64,000 nucleotides of DNA, taken from contig CALSMK010000021.1 in assembly GCA_943787435.1 (NCBI GenBank), forward strand, positions 107,325-171,324, read 5' to 3'. The notes below the pieces were generated by a model. The model searched no databases. It was not told where the DNA came from and saw only the letters and a list, made by a program, of their open reading frames with translations. Origin of the DNA: an uncultured Flavobacteriales bacterium. Lineage in GTDB: Bacteria; Bacteroidota; Bacteroidia; Flavobacteriales_D; Sanyastnellaceae. This document shows, piece after piece, positions 19,713 to 29,068 of this stretch (the first letter of the stretch is position 1; the number at the start of each line of letters is the position of its first letter). A program made the position numbers and the translations under genes.

Positions 19713-20606
19713 ATGCGAAGACAACCTGTCGCCCCGCGCGTTTTGAAGCTGTTCCAATTGACTTTGGCTGTGGCGGGACTTTGGGGATGTTCATTGATGT
19801 CTCCGGAACAAGACATCCCGACCTATTTGGTGGTCCCTTCCATGGAGTATGCTCCAGGTGAGTTGCAAGGGACCTCTTCGCAGAACATCACGGATTTGTG
19901 GGTGTACAGCGCCACCGATGTGGTGGGCGTGTTTCCCTTGCCGGCAGTGGTGCCATTGTTGGAGTCCGACATGGAGGGAGGAGCCGTCACCCTGCTTGCA
20001 GGAATTCGTGAAAATGGATTGAGCGACCGCCGCTCTCCTTATCCATTCTATACAACTGTGGATCATTTGCCCAATGTGGGGCCCGGACAAAGGGACACCC
20101 TGGTGCCACAGATTCAGTTGGTGGAGGAGGTTCGATTCATTCCAGTGGAGGACTTTGAAACTTCCAATGTTCTGGGTGCAATGGCAGGTGGATCGGGCTG
20201 GGATCGTATTTCCGACGAGGCTTGGGTCTTTGAAGGGAACAAGTCAGGACAGCTGGTGGTGAGCGAAGTTGAGCCATTGGTTCGGATTCGGACCGTGGAG
20301 CAAGAGTATGACCTGCAGGGTGGGCTTCCCGCTTTCTTGGAGATGGATTACCGTTGCGATCAACCTTTTGTGGTCGGACTGTTTGGGTTTAGAAATGGCC
20401 AGGAGACGGCTCTGCCTGGCATGGTGCTGAGCGCAACCGATGACGGCACATCTGCCCTTTGGAACAAGATCTACGTGGATGTGTCCTCCCTGATTTCTGC
20501 CCATGGTCCTGCAGACCACTTTGAGGTGTATGTCGAGTGTGTCCTTGAGTCGGGCAGGTCTGAAGGGACGGTGGGCCTCGACAACATCCGTTTGCTGACA
20601 TATTGA
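19713..20606 (+). CDS. Hypothetical lipoprotein
   Basis: Signal/lipobox 'LTLAVAGLWGCSLMSPEQDIPTYL'; no specific domain recognised. Confidence 0.65.
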   Translation: MRRQPVAPRVLKLFQLTLAVAGLWGCSLMSPEQDIPTYLVVPSMEYAPGELQGTSSQNITDLWVYSATDVVGVFPLPAVVPLLESDMEGGAVTLLAGIRENGLSDRRSPYPFYTTVDHLPNVGPGQRDTLVPQIQLVEEVRFIPVEDFETSNVLGAMAGGSGWDRISDEAWVFEGNKSGQLVVSEVEPLVRIRTVEQEYDLQGGLPAFLEMDYRCDQPFVVGLFGFRNGQETALPGMVLSATDDGTSALWNKIYVDVSSLISAHGPADHFEVYVECVLESGRSEGTVGLDNIRLLTY

Positions 20607-22090
20607 TGAAAGAGTCGAATTCCATGGGGGAGGATTCAATGGCAAAGCCAAAGGCCATCACATCCGTTCGAAGGAACTGGTCGTTGATTCAGTATGTGAT
20701 GGCAGATGCCTTGGCTTCAGCTTTCGCTTGGGCGATTCTGTTTATGTACCGAAAGCGCGTATTGGAGTACACGCCGGCCTTTCAAGATTCATGGATTCCC
20801 AAAGAGCTGTTTGAAGATGGCAACTTTGCATTCGGTCTGTTTTTTGTGCCCATGTTTTGGGTGGGGTTGTACGGGCTGGCAGGGATGCATTCGGACCCAT
20901 TCAGGAGGTACAGGTCTCAAGAAGTGACTCAGGTGTTGTGGACCACCGTCTTGGGCTCATTGACCTTGTTTTTCGTGCTGATACTGGACGACGAAATCAG
21001 CACATACACCCAGTACTACCAGTCCCTCATGGTGCTCTTTGTGGCGCAGTTTGTGGGGGTTTTGACTCTCCGCGTGCAAATCACTTCGCGAACCGTCAGA
21101 AAGATTCAGAAGGGGGAGTTGGTGTTCAATACGCTGATCGTGGGATGCAACGATCAAGCGGTGGCCATGGTCCAGGAAATCAGGTCGCTTCGGCGCAATC
21201 CTGGCTTTGGTTTCCTGGGTTTTGTGAACGTTGGAGAAGAGGCGTGCGTGACCCTAGAGGGCATTCCTTGTTTGGGTGGATTGTCTGAGCTTCCAGCCCT
21301 TATTGACGAGCACCAAGCAGAAGAGGTGGTTTTGGCGGTGAGCAGCTCCGACCACGGAGAGTTGGAGACCATCATAAGCCTGCTCGAGGGCAAGGATGTT
21401 GACATCAAAATTGTACCAGACAACTATGACATTCTATCGGGTTCGGTGAGGATGCAAAGCCTGTTTGGTGCGCCTCTCATTGCCATTCGAAGAGACATCA
21501 TGCCCGCTTGGCAAGTGGCGGTGAAGCGGGGGATGGATGTGGGCATCAGTGTCGTGGCGTTGTTGATGCTGACCCCCCTCTTGGCGGCCATTTCTCTGGC
21601 GGTGAAGTGCAGCAGCAATGGGCCAGTGTTTTTCCATCAAACGCGGGTGGGACGATGGGGCATTCCCTTCACGATTCACAAGTTCAGGTCCATGCGCATG
21701 AATGCAGAAGAAAACGGCCCGCAACTCTCCAGCGATCACGATCCCAGAATCACAAAAGTTGGGCGTTTTCTGAGGAAGTCGAGGTTGGATGAATTGCCTC
21801 AATTTTTCAATGTCCTCGTGGGCGAAATGTCGTTGGTTGGACCTCGTCCAGAGCGGCAGCATTACATCGACTTGATTTCTGAACGTGCGCCTCATTACAT
21901 GCACCTTCAGAAGGTTCGGCCTGGCATCACGTCTTGGGGCCAAGTGAAGTACGGTTACGCTGAAAACGTAGATCAGATGGTTCAACGCTTGCGTTTTGAT
22001 TTGATTTACATCGAAAACATGTCCCTGAGCTTGGACTTTAAGATTTTGACCTACACGGTTTGGATCGTTCTGAGCGGCAGAGGAAAATGA
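20606..22090 (+). CDS. Exopolysaccharide biosynthesis polyprenyl glycosylphosphotransferase (WbaP/WcaJ-type sugar transferase)
   Basis: N-terminal TM helices; 'KRGMDVGISVVALLMLTPLLAAISLAVKCSSNGPVFFHQTRVGRWGIPFTIHKFRSMRMNAEENGP...KVGRFLRKSRLDELPQFFNVLVGEMSLVGPRPE'. Confidence 0.93.
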   Translation: MKESNSMGEDSMAKPKAITSVRRNWSLIQYVMADALASAFAWAILFMYRKRVLEYTPAFQDSWIPKELFEDGNFAFGLFFVPMFWVGLYGLAGMHSDPFRRYRSQEVTQVLWTTVLGSLTLFFVLILDDEISTYTQYYQSLMVLFVAQFVGVLTLRVQITSRTVRKIQKGELVFNTLIVGCNDQAVAMVQEIRSLRRNPGFGFLGFVNVGEEACVTLEGIPCLGGLSELPALIDEHQAEEVVLAVSSSDHGELETIISLLEGKDVDIKIVPDNYDILSGSVRMQSLFGAPLIAIRRDIMPAWQVAVKRGMDVGISVVALLMLTPLLAAISLAVKCSSNGPVFFHQTRVGRWGIPFTIHKFRSMRMNAEENGPQLSSDHDPRITKVGRFLRKSRLDELPQFFNVLVGEMSLVGPRPERQHYIDLISERAPHYMHLQKVRPGITSWGQVKYGYAENVDQMVQRLRFDLIYIENMSLSLDFKILTYTVWIVLSGRGK

Positions 22091-22151
22091 GACCGTCCGC
22101 TTCGTAAACGGAGCTGATTCCCACCTCATAATGAGTTAAATTGCAGGCGCC

Positions 22152-23279
22152 ATGCCGCGCCATCTTGCTGAACGTCTGAGGGTTGTGTTGGTCCTCTTTG
22201 GGGGGCTGTGTTTGGCCTGCAGCAGCTTTGCCCAAGGGGACAAATCAGAGGCTGTGTCGCAATACGAGTTCATCGTCCTGGATGTCCTTCAGGCCAGGTT
22301 GCAGAGCGATATATGGCTGGATGGAGACCAAGTGAAGCTGCAAACGTCTCCTTCGCGTCTTCTCAAGTCGATGAAGGATGTGGTCCGCGCCTCAGTTCCT
22401 TATTACTTCGATGGGGCTTTGGGCGAATTCAAGAAGTTCAGCCCCAGGGTCAGAGATGCTGTGACAGAACTCGATGGCTTTCAGATTCCACCCCCACCTT
22501 CGGGCTGGACGTCCGAGGAATGGCGGTATTACCAGGTGGAGAAAGCCTTGAGCAATGCCGTACTTCTCGTGTCTTTGGACATTGGGGTTTTCGCCAACCA
22601 AGCTTTGGCCGAAGGGGCCATGGTCCGCAGTGATTTGGCCCGAGACTGGGATGATTTGCGCGGAGGGCGGGACCCCATTGCGATTGATCCGCTTCCCGAA
22701 TTTGGAGAGGGTTCATCGGATGAAAGCTCACTGGAGGGGCTTGGTGGAGCAGATGGAACAGAAGAGGAGGTGGGTTTGCCCCGGGACCGCGCTTTGGATG
22801 AATTGACAGCGGCTGTCCGGGCATTGGCTGACCGGGTGGATGGCCTCGAAAGAAGGGGCGGATCATCGCCTCCTTCCACAGGAGGGTTTGCCCAGGCTGG
22901 CGTGGATGGTGGATGGGTGCCCTCGTCAAATGTGGCGCGTCCAAGTGGGGCAGAGGGGCTGCCCGAGCAATTTACCTTGCAGTTTCCAGAGGGAAGTGCG
23001 GCCTTGGGGCTGAGCGCTGAATATGGCCTCAATGCATTGATGGAGTGGATGTTTGCCTACCCCAACCTGAGGGTCATGATCACAGGTCATAGCGATGCCA
23101 AGGGCAGCGCTCGATCCAACATGGAGCTGAGCCGACGGCGCGCTCAAGTGGTCCGTTACTATTTGCTCGAATTGGGGGCTGGAGTCGATCGGGTCACGGT
23201 GTCTCATTTTGGAGAAGAACGACCGGAATGGGGAGGGGCTTTTGATCGCCGGGTGGAGGTCCGCCTCACTTTCGATTAA
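22152..23279 (+). CDS. OmpA family protein
   Basis: Signal peptide; C-terminal 'LQFPEGSAALGLSAEYGLNALMEWMFAYPNLRVMITGHSDAKGSARSNMELSRRRAQVVRYYLLELGAGVDRVTVSHFGEERP...RRVEVRLTFD'. Confidence 0.88.
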   Translation: MPRHLAERLRVVLVLFGGLCLACSSFAQGDKSEAVSQYEFIVLDVLQARLQSDIWLDGDQVKLQTSPSRLLKSMKDVVRASVPYYFDGALGEFKKFSPRVRDAVTELDGFQIPPPPSGWTSEEWRYYQVEKALSNAVLLVSLDIGVFANQALAEGAMVRSDLARDWDDLRGGRDPIAIDPLPEFGEGSSDESSLEGLGGADGTEEEVGLPRDRALDELTAAVRALADRVDGLERRGGSSPPSTGGFAQAGVDGGWVPSSNVARPSGAEGLPEQFTLQFPEGSAALGLSAEYGLNALMEWMFAYPNLRVMITGHSDAKGSARSNMELSRRRAQVVRYYLLELGAGVDRVTVSHFGEERPEWGGAFDRRVEVRLTFD

Positions 23280-23321
23280 AGGCCTGGCTCAGGTTGCTGT
23301 GGCGCGTGCCACATTTGTACC

Positions 23322-23939
23322 ATGAAGATTGTTTGCATCGGGCGGAATTATGCCGACCACGCCAAGGAGCTGGGAAACCAAGTGCCTTCTGAGCCTTTGT
23401 TTTTTTTCAAGCCAGAAAGCGCAATCCTTCATCGGGATCACCCCTTTGCCATTCCTGAATGGACAAAGGATTGCCACCATGAGGTGGAGGTGGTTGTGCG
23501 CTTGGAACGCGCCGCCAAATGGGTGTCGTCAGAGCACGCCAGCCGCTGTTATGCGACCATTGGACTCGGAATCGACTTCACGGCAAGGGACGTTCAAGCC
23601 GATTTGAAGGCTGCAGGAAAGCCCTGGGAAAAGGCCAAGGCCTTTGATGGGGCTGCCGTGGTGTCGCCAGAATTCCTGCCTTTGACAGAGTTGGGGGGGG
23701 ATGTTCAGGACCTGTCGTTCTCACTTTTGCGCAATGGCCAGGAGGTTCAGTCAGGCCACACTGGAGACATGTTGTTTGGCGTGGATGAATTGATCGCCCA
23801 TGTGTCTCGCTACAGCACTTGGAAGACCGGTGATTTACTCTTCACAGGGACACCAGCCGGTGTGGGTCAAGTGAAGTCAGGCGACCATTTGGAGGGCCGT
23901 CTTGGCGGCAAGGTCATGTTCAGCGTCGACGTGGTGTAA
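23322..23939 (+). CDS. Fumarylacetoacetate hydrolase family protein
   Basis: 'MKIVCIGRNYADHAKELGNQVPSEPLFFFKPESAILHRDHPF', 'HHEVEVVVRLE', 'GIDFTARDVQADLKAAGKPWEKAKAFDGAAVVSPEF', 'LLFTGTPAGVGQVKSGD'. Confidence 0.92.
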   Translation: MKIVCIGRNYADHAKELGNQVPSEPLFFFKPESAILHRDHPFAIPEWTKDCHHEVEVVVRLERAAKWVSSEHASRCYATIGLGIDFTARDVQADLKAAGKPWEKAKAFDGAAVVSPEFLPLTELGGDVQDLSFSLLRNGQEVQSGHTGDMLFGVDELIAHVSRYSTWKTGDLLFTGTPAGVGQVKSGDHLEGRLGGKVMFSVDVV

Positions 23940-23960
23940 GGGCATCGGACCACAATCCAA

Positions 23961-24020
23961 CTTCATGCGTCAAGCTTCATGCGTCAAGGCTGTTCTGCTT
24001 CATGCGTTAAGGCTGTTCCG
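23961..24020. repeat. Short imperfect tandem repeat, CTTCATGCGT(C/T)AAG(GCTGTTC(T/C)G) x ~2.6
   Basis: cttcatgcgtcaag | cttcatgcgtcaaggctgttctg | cttcatgcgttaaggctgttccg, between the FAH gene and aroK. Confidence 0.85.
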
Positions 24021-24052
24021 CATGGAAGGTTTGTGGTGATTAACTTTCAATC

Positions 24053-24592
24053 ATGGAGGATAGGAGGGTGTTCGTGGTCGGGTACATGGGGGTTGGAAAA
24101 AGCTCGAGTGGACGCCGCTTGGCCAGCCTGATGGGCTTGCCTTTCATGGACACCGACACCGAGCTGCGGGAAAGGCACCAGGCGAGCATTCCAGACATGT
24201 TCGAACAAATGGGAGAGGCGTGGTTCCGAGAGCAAGAGCAAAGGGTGCTCGAGCAACTCGTCGAGTCTCATCGGGCGGCCTTGATTTCGACCGGGGGTGG
24301 GTTGGCATGTCACCTGGGCAACATGGCCTTTATGCGCTCGCATGGAACGGTTGTTTACTTAAAAATGACAGCAGCTCAATTGGCTCAGAGGCTCCGGGGA
24401 AAGACCGATGAAAGGCCTTTGATTGCGGGCGTCGATCCGGAGGAGCTGGAGGAGGTCATCTCGCAGCATTTGGAGCAGCGCGAAAAACACTACTCGCAAG
24501 CACACATTACCGTGGATGCAGAAAACTTGGACTCTGAACGGATGAACTCCATCCGGAATTTGATCGAAGGAAACTGGGGGGTCAGTCCATAA
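24053..24592 (+). CDS. aroK: Shikimate kinase
   Basis: 'RRVFVVGYMGVGKSSSGRRLASLMGLPFMDTDTELRERHQASIPDMFEQMGEAWFREQEQRVLEQL...ALISTGGGLA', 'DERPLI'. Confidence 0.92.
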   Translation: MEDRRVFVVGYMGVGKSSSGRRLASLMGLPFMDTDTELRERHQASIPDMFEQMGEAWFREQEQRVLEQLVESHRAALISTGGGLACHLGNMAFMRSHGTVVYLKMTAAQLAQRLRGKTDERPLIAGVDPEELEEVISQHLEQREKHYSQAHITVDAENLDSERMNSIRNLIEGNWGVSP

Positions 24593-25130
24593 GGACAGCC
24601 TCGTCCACGCCAGGGCCGCTCAAGCGGACGTCGATGTGGGCCTTCAAGTTGGTGGACAGGCTTTTGCCCACGTAATCTGCCCGCACAGGGAACCGCCTGT
24701 GAATGCGGTCGACCAGCACACACGTGCCCACATGATGGGGACGGAAAGGCAAAAGGTGAGCCACGGCGTGAAGCAGTGTCCTCCCGCTGTTGAGCACATC
24801 GTCCACCACAACGGCGACGGCTCCTTGAATCAAAGGCGTGTCAAATTCGTTGTTGTTCTCGTCCACAATGCGCACTGGGTGGTCAAGTGGAGCGTCTTTG
24901 TCCAAGACCAATGTGCAGCGAACCACTTCATGCTTGGAGATGGAACGAAGTGCTTCGGCAATGCGCTTGGCCAGAACAGTGCCCTGTCCATCGATGGCCG
25001 AAATCACCACGCGCTCGGCGCTGTGGTGGTCTTCCAAAAGCTGTCTTGCGATGCGTTGGATGCAGCGTTCGATGCGCTGGGCGTTCAAAATGACGGCTTC
25101 GCCTTGGATGGTGCTGGGTTCCAAACTCAT
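24582..25130 (-). CDS. Phosphoribosyltransferase family protein (PyrR-like)
   Basis: 'EAVILNAQRIERCIQRIARQLLEDH', PRPP loop 'VAVVVDDVLNSGRTLLHAVAHLL', 'LVDRIHRRFPVRADYVGKSLSTNL'. Confidence 0.85.
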   Translation of the reverse strand: MSLEPSTIQGEAVILNAQRIERCIQRIARQLLEDHHSAERVVISAIDGQGTVLAKRIAEALRSISKHEVVRCTLVLDKDAPLDHPVRIVDENNNEFDTPLIQGAVAVVVDDVLNSGRTLLHAVAHLLPFRPHHVGTCVLVDRIHRRFPVRADYVGKSLSTNLKAHIDVRLSGPGVDEAVLMD

Positions 25131-26644
25131 GATGCGGCAATTTCGTCCATTCCTTCGTCTTGGGGAAGGCCCGATGGATCGAATTCCAACAAGGCCACGG
25201 CTTCCACATGGGCCGTGTGAGGAAATTGGTCCACCAATTTGAAGGCTTTCATGGGGTAGCCTGCCTCTCGCAATGTCACCAAGTCGCGGGCTTGGGTGGC
25301 TGGATTGCAGCTCACATAAACGATGCGCTTGGCCCGAAGGCGAATCACCTTCCTCAGGGATTTGGGGCTGATTCCACTGCGCGGTGGGTCCAAAACGATG
25401 GTTCCGATCCTGCCCTTGTATTCGGGGTGGTCGAGCAGAAAACGTCCAACATCGGCGGCATGGAATTCCAGCCCTGAAACACCATTGCGCTCTGCACTGC
25501 GACGGGCATCGGCGATGGCTTCGGCCACCAAGTCCACACCCACCACCTGTGTTCCTGCTCCACCGTGACGCGCCAGCAATTGGGCTATGGTTCCCGTTCC
25601 GCAGAAAAGGTCCATGGTCACAGGGTCAGAGGCTTTCATGTCTGGCAATGGCTCTGCATAAGCATAGGCCATCACCTGGGCATACAACCGCTCTGCACAG
25701 CGTGGATTGGTCTGGAAGAAGCTCCGCATGCGGATTTCAAAAGCCAGTCCGTGAAGGTGTTCCACCACGTGGTCTTTTCCCGTCACATGATGGGTGGAGC
25801 CATCTCGGGTTTCTACGCGTTCGCCCTTGTCGTCATTCAGTGTGTGAATGAAGCCGGCCAAACGGTCGCCCAATTTCTCTTGCAGGCGATGGTTGAAGTC
25901 AGCCGCATCAAACTGCTCCAGACCATCTGAGGTGGTGACCAGGTTGATGAGGAATCGGTCCTCGGACAGGCTGCGTCGCACCACCAAAAAGCGGAAAAAC
26001 CCTGAACGCTTCGGGGCGTGCCAAGGGGGCAGTCCAGAAGACACGCACCACTGGCGAATTTGTGGGAGGAGTGCCTCAAAGTCAGGGTCAAACAAACCGC
26101 TGTCGGCGTCGAGGTTTTCGACGGCCCACCAGGTCCCTCTCGCTTTGAAGCCCAGAAAAAAGCCGTCTTCAAATTCAGCATCAGGGTCGTCCCCTGGTGA
26201 CCGGCCGATGGCAGCAAAACTGTACTCCATCTTGTTCCGGTAATGGAAACCTGAAGGAGAGTCTACCCATCCTTCATAGCAATCTTCCAAATGCGGGACC
26301 TCTCCAATTCGCCTGTAAACATCGAGGGTTGTGCGCTCCTTTTGGGTGCGCTGAGCTTCGAGGGGCAGGGTGATGTACGGGGCGCCTGGAATGGCCTGAT
26401 GCGGGACAGAAACCTCCTCAGGTGCCCTCTTCAAGACCGCTGTGATTCTTGCTTCGGCGTGTCGCCTTTTGCAAAGGGAGACCCGCGCCCTGACGCGCTG
26501 TCCGACAATGGCATTGGGGACAAAAACGGTGAATTCTCCTTCGTCGGTCGGGACTTTGGCCAAGCCTTTTCCGCCGTATGCGACATCCAAGATGTCCAAT
26601 TCGAGAATGGTGCCTTTGTGAAAGAGGCGGGACTTGCGAGCCAC
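25127..26644 (-). CDS. rlmD: 23S rRNA (uracil(1939)-C(5))-methyltransferase RlmD
   Basis: TRAM-like N-term 'AYGGKGLAKV...VFVPNAIVGQRVRARV'; 'SFFQTNPRCAERLYAQV', 'DLFCGTGTIAQLLA', 'IVLDPPRSGISPKSLRKV', 'IVYVSCNPATQARDL'. Confidence 0.9.
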   Translation of the reverse strand: MARKSRLFHKGTILELDILDVAYGGKGLAKVPTDEGEFTVFVPNAIVGQRVRARVSLCKRRHAEARITAVLKRAPEEVSVPHQAIPGAPYITLPLEAQRTQKERTTLDVYRRIGEVPHLEDCYEGWVDSPSGFHYRNKMEYSFAAIGRSPGDDPDAEFEDGFFLGFKARGTWWAVENLDADSGLFDPDFEALLPQIRQWCVSSGLPPWHAPKRSGFFRFLVVRRSLSEDRFLINLVTTSDGLEQFDAADFNHRLQEKLGDRLAGFIHTLNDDKGERVETRDGSTHHVTGKDHVVEHLHGLAFEIRMRSFFQTNPRCAERLYAQVMAYAYAEPLPDMKASDPVTMDLFCGTGTIAQLLARHGGAGTQVVGVDLVAEAIADARRSAERNGVSGLEFHAADVGRFLLDHPEYKGRIGTIVLDPPRSGISPKSLRKVIRLRAKRIVYVSCNPATQARDLVTLREAGYPMKAFKLVDQFPHTAHVEAVALLEFDPSGLPQDEGMDEIAAS

Positions 26645-26719
26645 GTTGAATCAAATAAGTGGCACAAGGCCGTTGAATGGCGCAAAAATACGCCCCGTTG
26701 CCATGCTACCTTGCTTGCC

Positions 26720-27565
26720 ATGATGAGGTCTTGTCTGTGTCGGCTTTCCTTTCTCTTGGTGGCGGCTTCTATTGGGGGTTCTGTTTGGGGTCAGCACCCC
26801 GATGAATTGGCTGCGGTCACGTTCAACATTCGGTACGACAATCCGGCGGATCCTTTGACGTGGGACCAGCGAAAGGACAAGGTCGTCAAGGCGGTGACCT
26901 ACTTCGATATCCTCGGGTTTCAGGAGGCCTTGTCGCATCAAGTTTCCGATCTCGCAGAGGGCCTGCCCGAGCACGACCATTACGGGGTGGGGCGCGACGA
27001 TGGCGAGAAGGCTGGGGAGTTTTGTCCGGTGTTTTGGCGCCGCAGTCGCTTTGATTTGTTGCACGCCGAAACCCTTTGGTTGAGTCCTGCGCCGAAAGAG
27101 GTGGGGTCCATCGGTTGGGATGCTCAATTGCCCAGGGTCGCCACATTGGTGATGCTTCACGACCGGCAAACAGATCAAGTGTTCCGCGTGGTCAATGCTC
27201 ACTTCAGCCATGTGGGGACGCAAGCAAGGGTGGCCTCTGCACAGCTCATTTCGTCTCGGTTGTCGGTGAGCCGCGCCGACGTCAATTTGGTGCTGGGTGA
27301 TTTGAACGCTGAAGTGGGTTCCCCCGAACTCGACATCCTCACTTCCGGGCGTTTAAAGGACGCTTATGAAGCCTCCAAAAGACGCTGTCGCGATGGCATA
27401 GGAACTTTTACCGGTTTTGCCACGGGTGGACTGAGAGGGGCCCCTCGAATCGATCATATTTTGGTGGACGGAGGAGAGGTTCTTTGGTATTGCACCGAAG
27501 AGCAGATCATCGATGGATTCTACATCTCAGATCACTTGCCGGTGTACATCGCCCTGATGCCATGA
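26720..27565 (+). CDS. Endonuclease/exonuclease/phosphatase family protein (secreted)
   Basis: Start trimmed to ATG 26720 with signal peptide; 'LAAVTFNIRYDNPADPLTWDQRKDKV', 'LGFQEAL', 'VVNAHFSHVGTQAR', 'VLGDLNAE', 'RIDHILVD', 'ISDHLPVY'. Confidence 0.88.
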   Translation: MMRSCLCRLSFLLVAASIGGSVWGQHPDELAAVTFNIRYDNPADPLTWDQRKDKVVKAVTYFDILGFQEALSHQVSDLAEGLPEHDHYGVGRDDGEKAGEFCPVFWRRSRFDLLHAETLWLSPAPKEVGSIGWDAQLPRVATLVMLHDRQTDQVFRVVNAHFSHVGTQARVASAQLISSRLSVSRADVNLVLGDLNAEVGSPELDILTSGRLKDAYEASKRRCRDGIGTFTGFATGGLRGAPRIDHILVDGGEVLWYCTEEQIIDGFYISDHLPVYIALMP

Positions 27566-28998
27566 GCGCTCGGGAGGTCCTTGCATTCTGGGGTGGCCCA
27601 TTGGGCTTTGCCTTGGCGCTGATGTTGTTGCCCACTTCGGGAGAACTCAACCAGGCAGCCTTGGCCGGAACGGCCTGGTGGATGTTGTGGTGGTGGGTCG
27701 GAGGTGCAGTGGCTTTGGGACCAACGAGTTTGCTGCCCATCGCACTGTTTCCCGCATTGGGGGTGATGGACATCCAAGCGGTCGCAGCCCCATTTGGATC
27801 GCGGTTTATTTGGTTGTTTCTGGGGGGCTTCGTGCTGGCTTTGGCCTTGGAGAGGCACGGGTTGCACCGGCGCTTTGCCTTGCATTTGTTGCGCCGAATG
27901 GGGGGAGGGCCACGGCGGACTTTGTTGGGTTTTATGCTGGCCACAGCCCTCATGAGCATGTGGATTTCAAACACGGCCACAACGCTCATGATGCTGCCCA
28001 TGGCCATGGCGGTTTTGGCCCTGCTTGAAGAGCAAAACGGTCCGCTCGCATGGGGCAATGCACTGGTTCTCGGTGTGGCATACGGCGCAAACACTGGGGG
28101 GATGGCCACATTGGTCGGCACCCCGCCCAATGCGGCCTTGGCCGGCGTGGCATCCGATCGATTTGGCGTGGACATCGGTTTTGTAGAATGGATGGCGGTC
28201 GGCTTGCCCATTTCCATGGTGGTTCTGTTGGCGGTGTATGGAGGGTTGGTTGTGATGCACAATCTGCCCAAGTCCAACGGTAAGGGGAGCACCAATGAGG
28301 TGGTGTCAGCAGAGTGGTCCAAGCTTGGGTTCATGTCCAAAGCTGAGAAGCGGGTTTTGGTTTTGTTCGGGGGGACGGCCTTGTTGTGGATGTTTCGACG
28401 GCCGTTGAACGGGTGGGTCGAGCCTTTCGGTTTGCAGTTGAACGACACTTCAGTGGCCGTTGCTGCAGCCATTCTTTGTTTTGCCTGCCCCTCTGGAGTC
28501 ATTGGCGAAAAAGGTCAAAAGGAGCGTTTGTTGGGTGCCGAAGACCTGCGGCGGCTGCCTTGGGAGATTTTGCTCCTGTTTGGAGGAGGGTTGGCCCTGG
28601 CCAAAGGGTTCGAAATGGCAGGGTGGGCCAGTGTTCTCGCTGAACACGCCGCCAATTTGGGCTGGTCCATTGTGGCCATGTTGGTCTTGGTGACGGCCTT
28701 GGGATTGTTTGCGACTGAATTGATGAGCAACCTGGCCTTGACTTTGCTTCTTACTCCTGTGGCGGGAGCATTGGCCGTAGGCATGGGGGTTCATCCTCTG
28801 TATTTCGCCGCACCGGTGGCCTTGGCTTCGAGCGGCGCCTTCATGCTCCCCATGGCCACGCCTCCGAACGCCATTGTCTTCTCTTCTGGACGCATCCGGA
28901 TGGCGGAAATGGCCAAGACAGGATTGGTCTTGAACCTGACCACCCTGGCGATCATTTTGCTGCTTTGGTGGTGGTTGGCACCAGTAAGTTGGTCTTAG
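27562..28998 (+). CDS. SLC13/DASS family anion:sodium symporter
   Basis: Polytopic; 'WISNTATTLMMLPMAMAVLALLEE', 'GVAYGANTGGMATLVGTPPNAALAGV', 'LMSNLALTLLLTPVAGALA', 'ALASSGAFMLPMATPPNAIVFSSGRI'. ATG overlaps upstream TGA. Confidence 0.92.
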   Translation: MSAREVLAFWGGPLGFALALMLLPTSGELNQAALAGTAWWMLWWWVGGAVALGPTSLLPIALFPALGVMDIQAVAAPFGSRFIWLFLGGFVLALALERHGLHRRFALHLLRRMGGGPRRTLLGFMLATALMSMWISNTATTLMMLPMAMAVLALLEEQNGPLAWGNALVLGVAYGANTGGMATLVGTPPNAALAGVASDRFGVDIGFVEWMAVGLPISMVVLLAVYGGLVVMHNLPKSNGKGSTNEVVSAEWSKLGFMSKAEKRVLVLFGGTALLWMFRRPLNGWVEPFGLQLNDTSVAVAAAILCFACPSGVIGEKGQKERLLGAEDLRRLPWEILLLFGGGLALAKGFEMAGWASVLAEHAANLGWSIVAMLVLVTALGLFATELMSNLALTLLLTPVAGALAVGMGVHPLYFAAPVALASSGAFMLPMATPPNAIVFSSGRIRMAEMAKTGLVLNLTTLAIILLLWWWLAPVSWS

Positions 28999-29068
28999 TT
29001 TAATTGATTTCTGGATTGTAAATGATGGGATTGGATTGTATCTTATACAAACCAAGTTGCATGTATTG

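Noticed and set aside
24582-24592. Tail-to-tail overlap of aroK and the PRTase gene
   Set aside because: An 11-bp convergent overlap is real but ordinary in compact genomes.
26291-26719. N-terminal extension of the endonuclease/exonuclease/phosphatase ORF
   Set aside because: Overlaps the start of rlmD on the other strand. A signal peptide starts at ATG 26720, so the extension is spurious.
27507-28502. Minus ORF of 331 aa
   Set aside because: Antisense to the well-supported DASS transporter; no signal or domain; high-GC antisense artefact.
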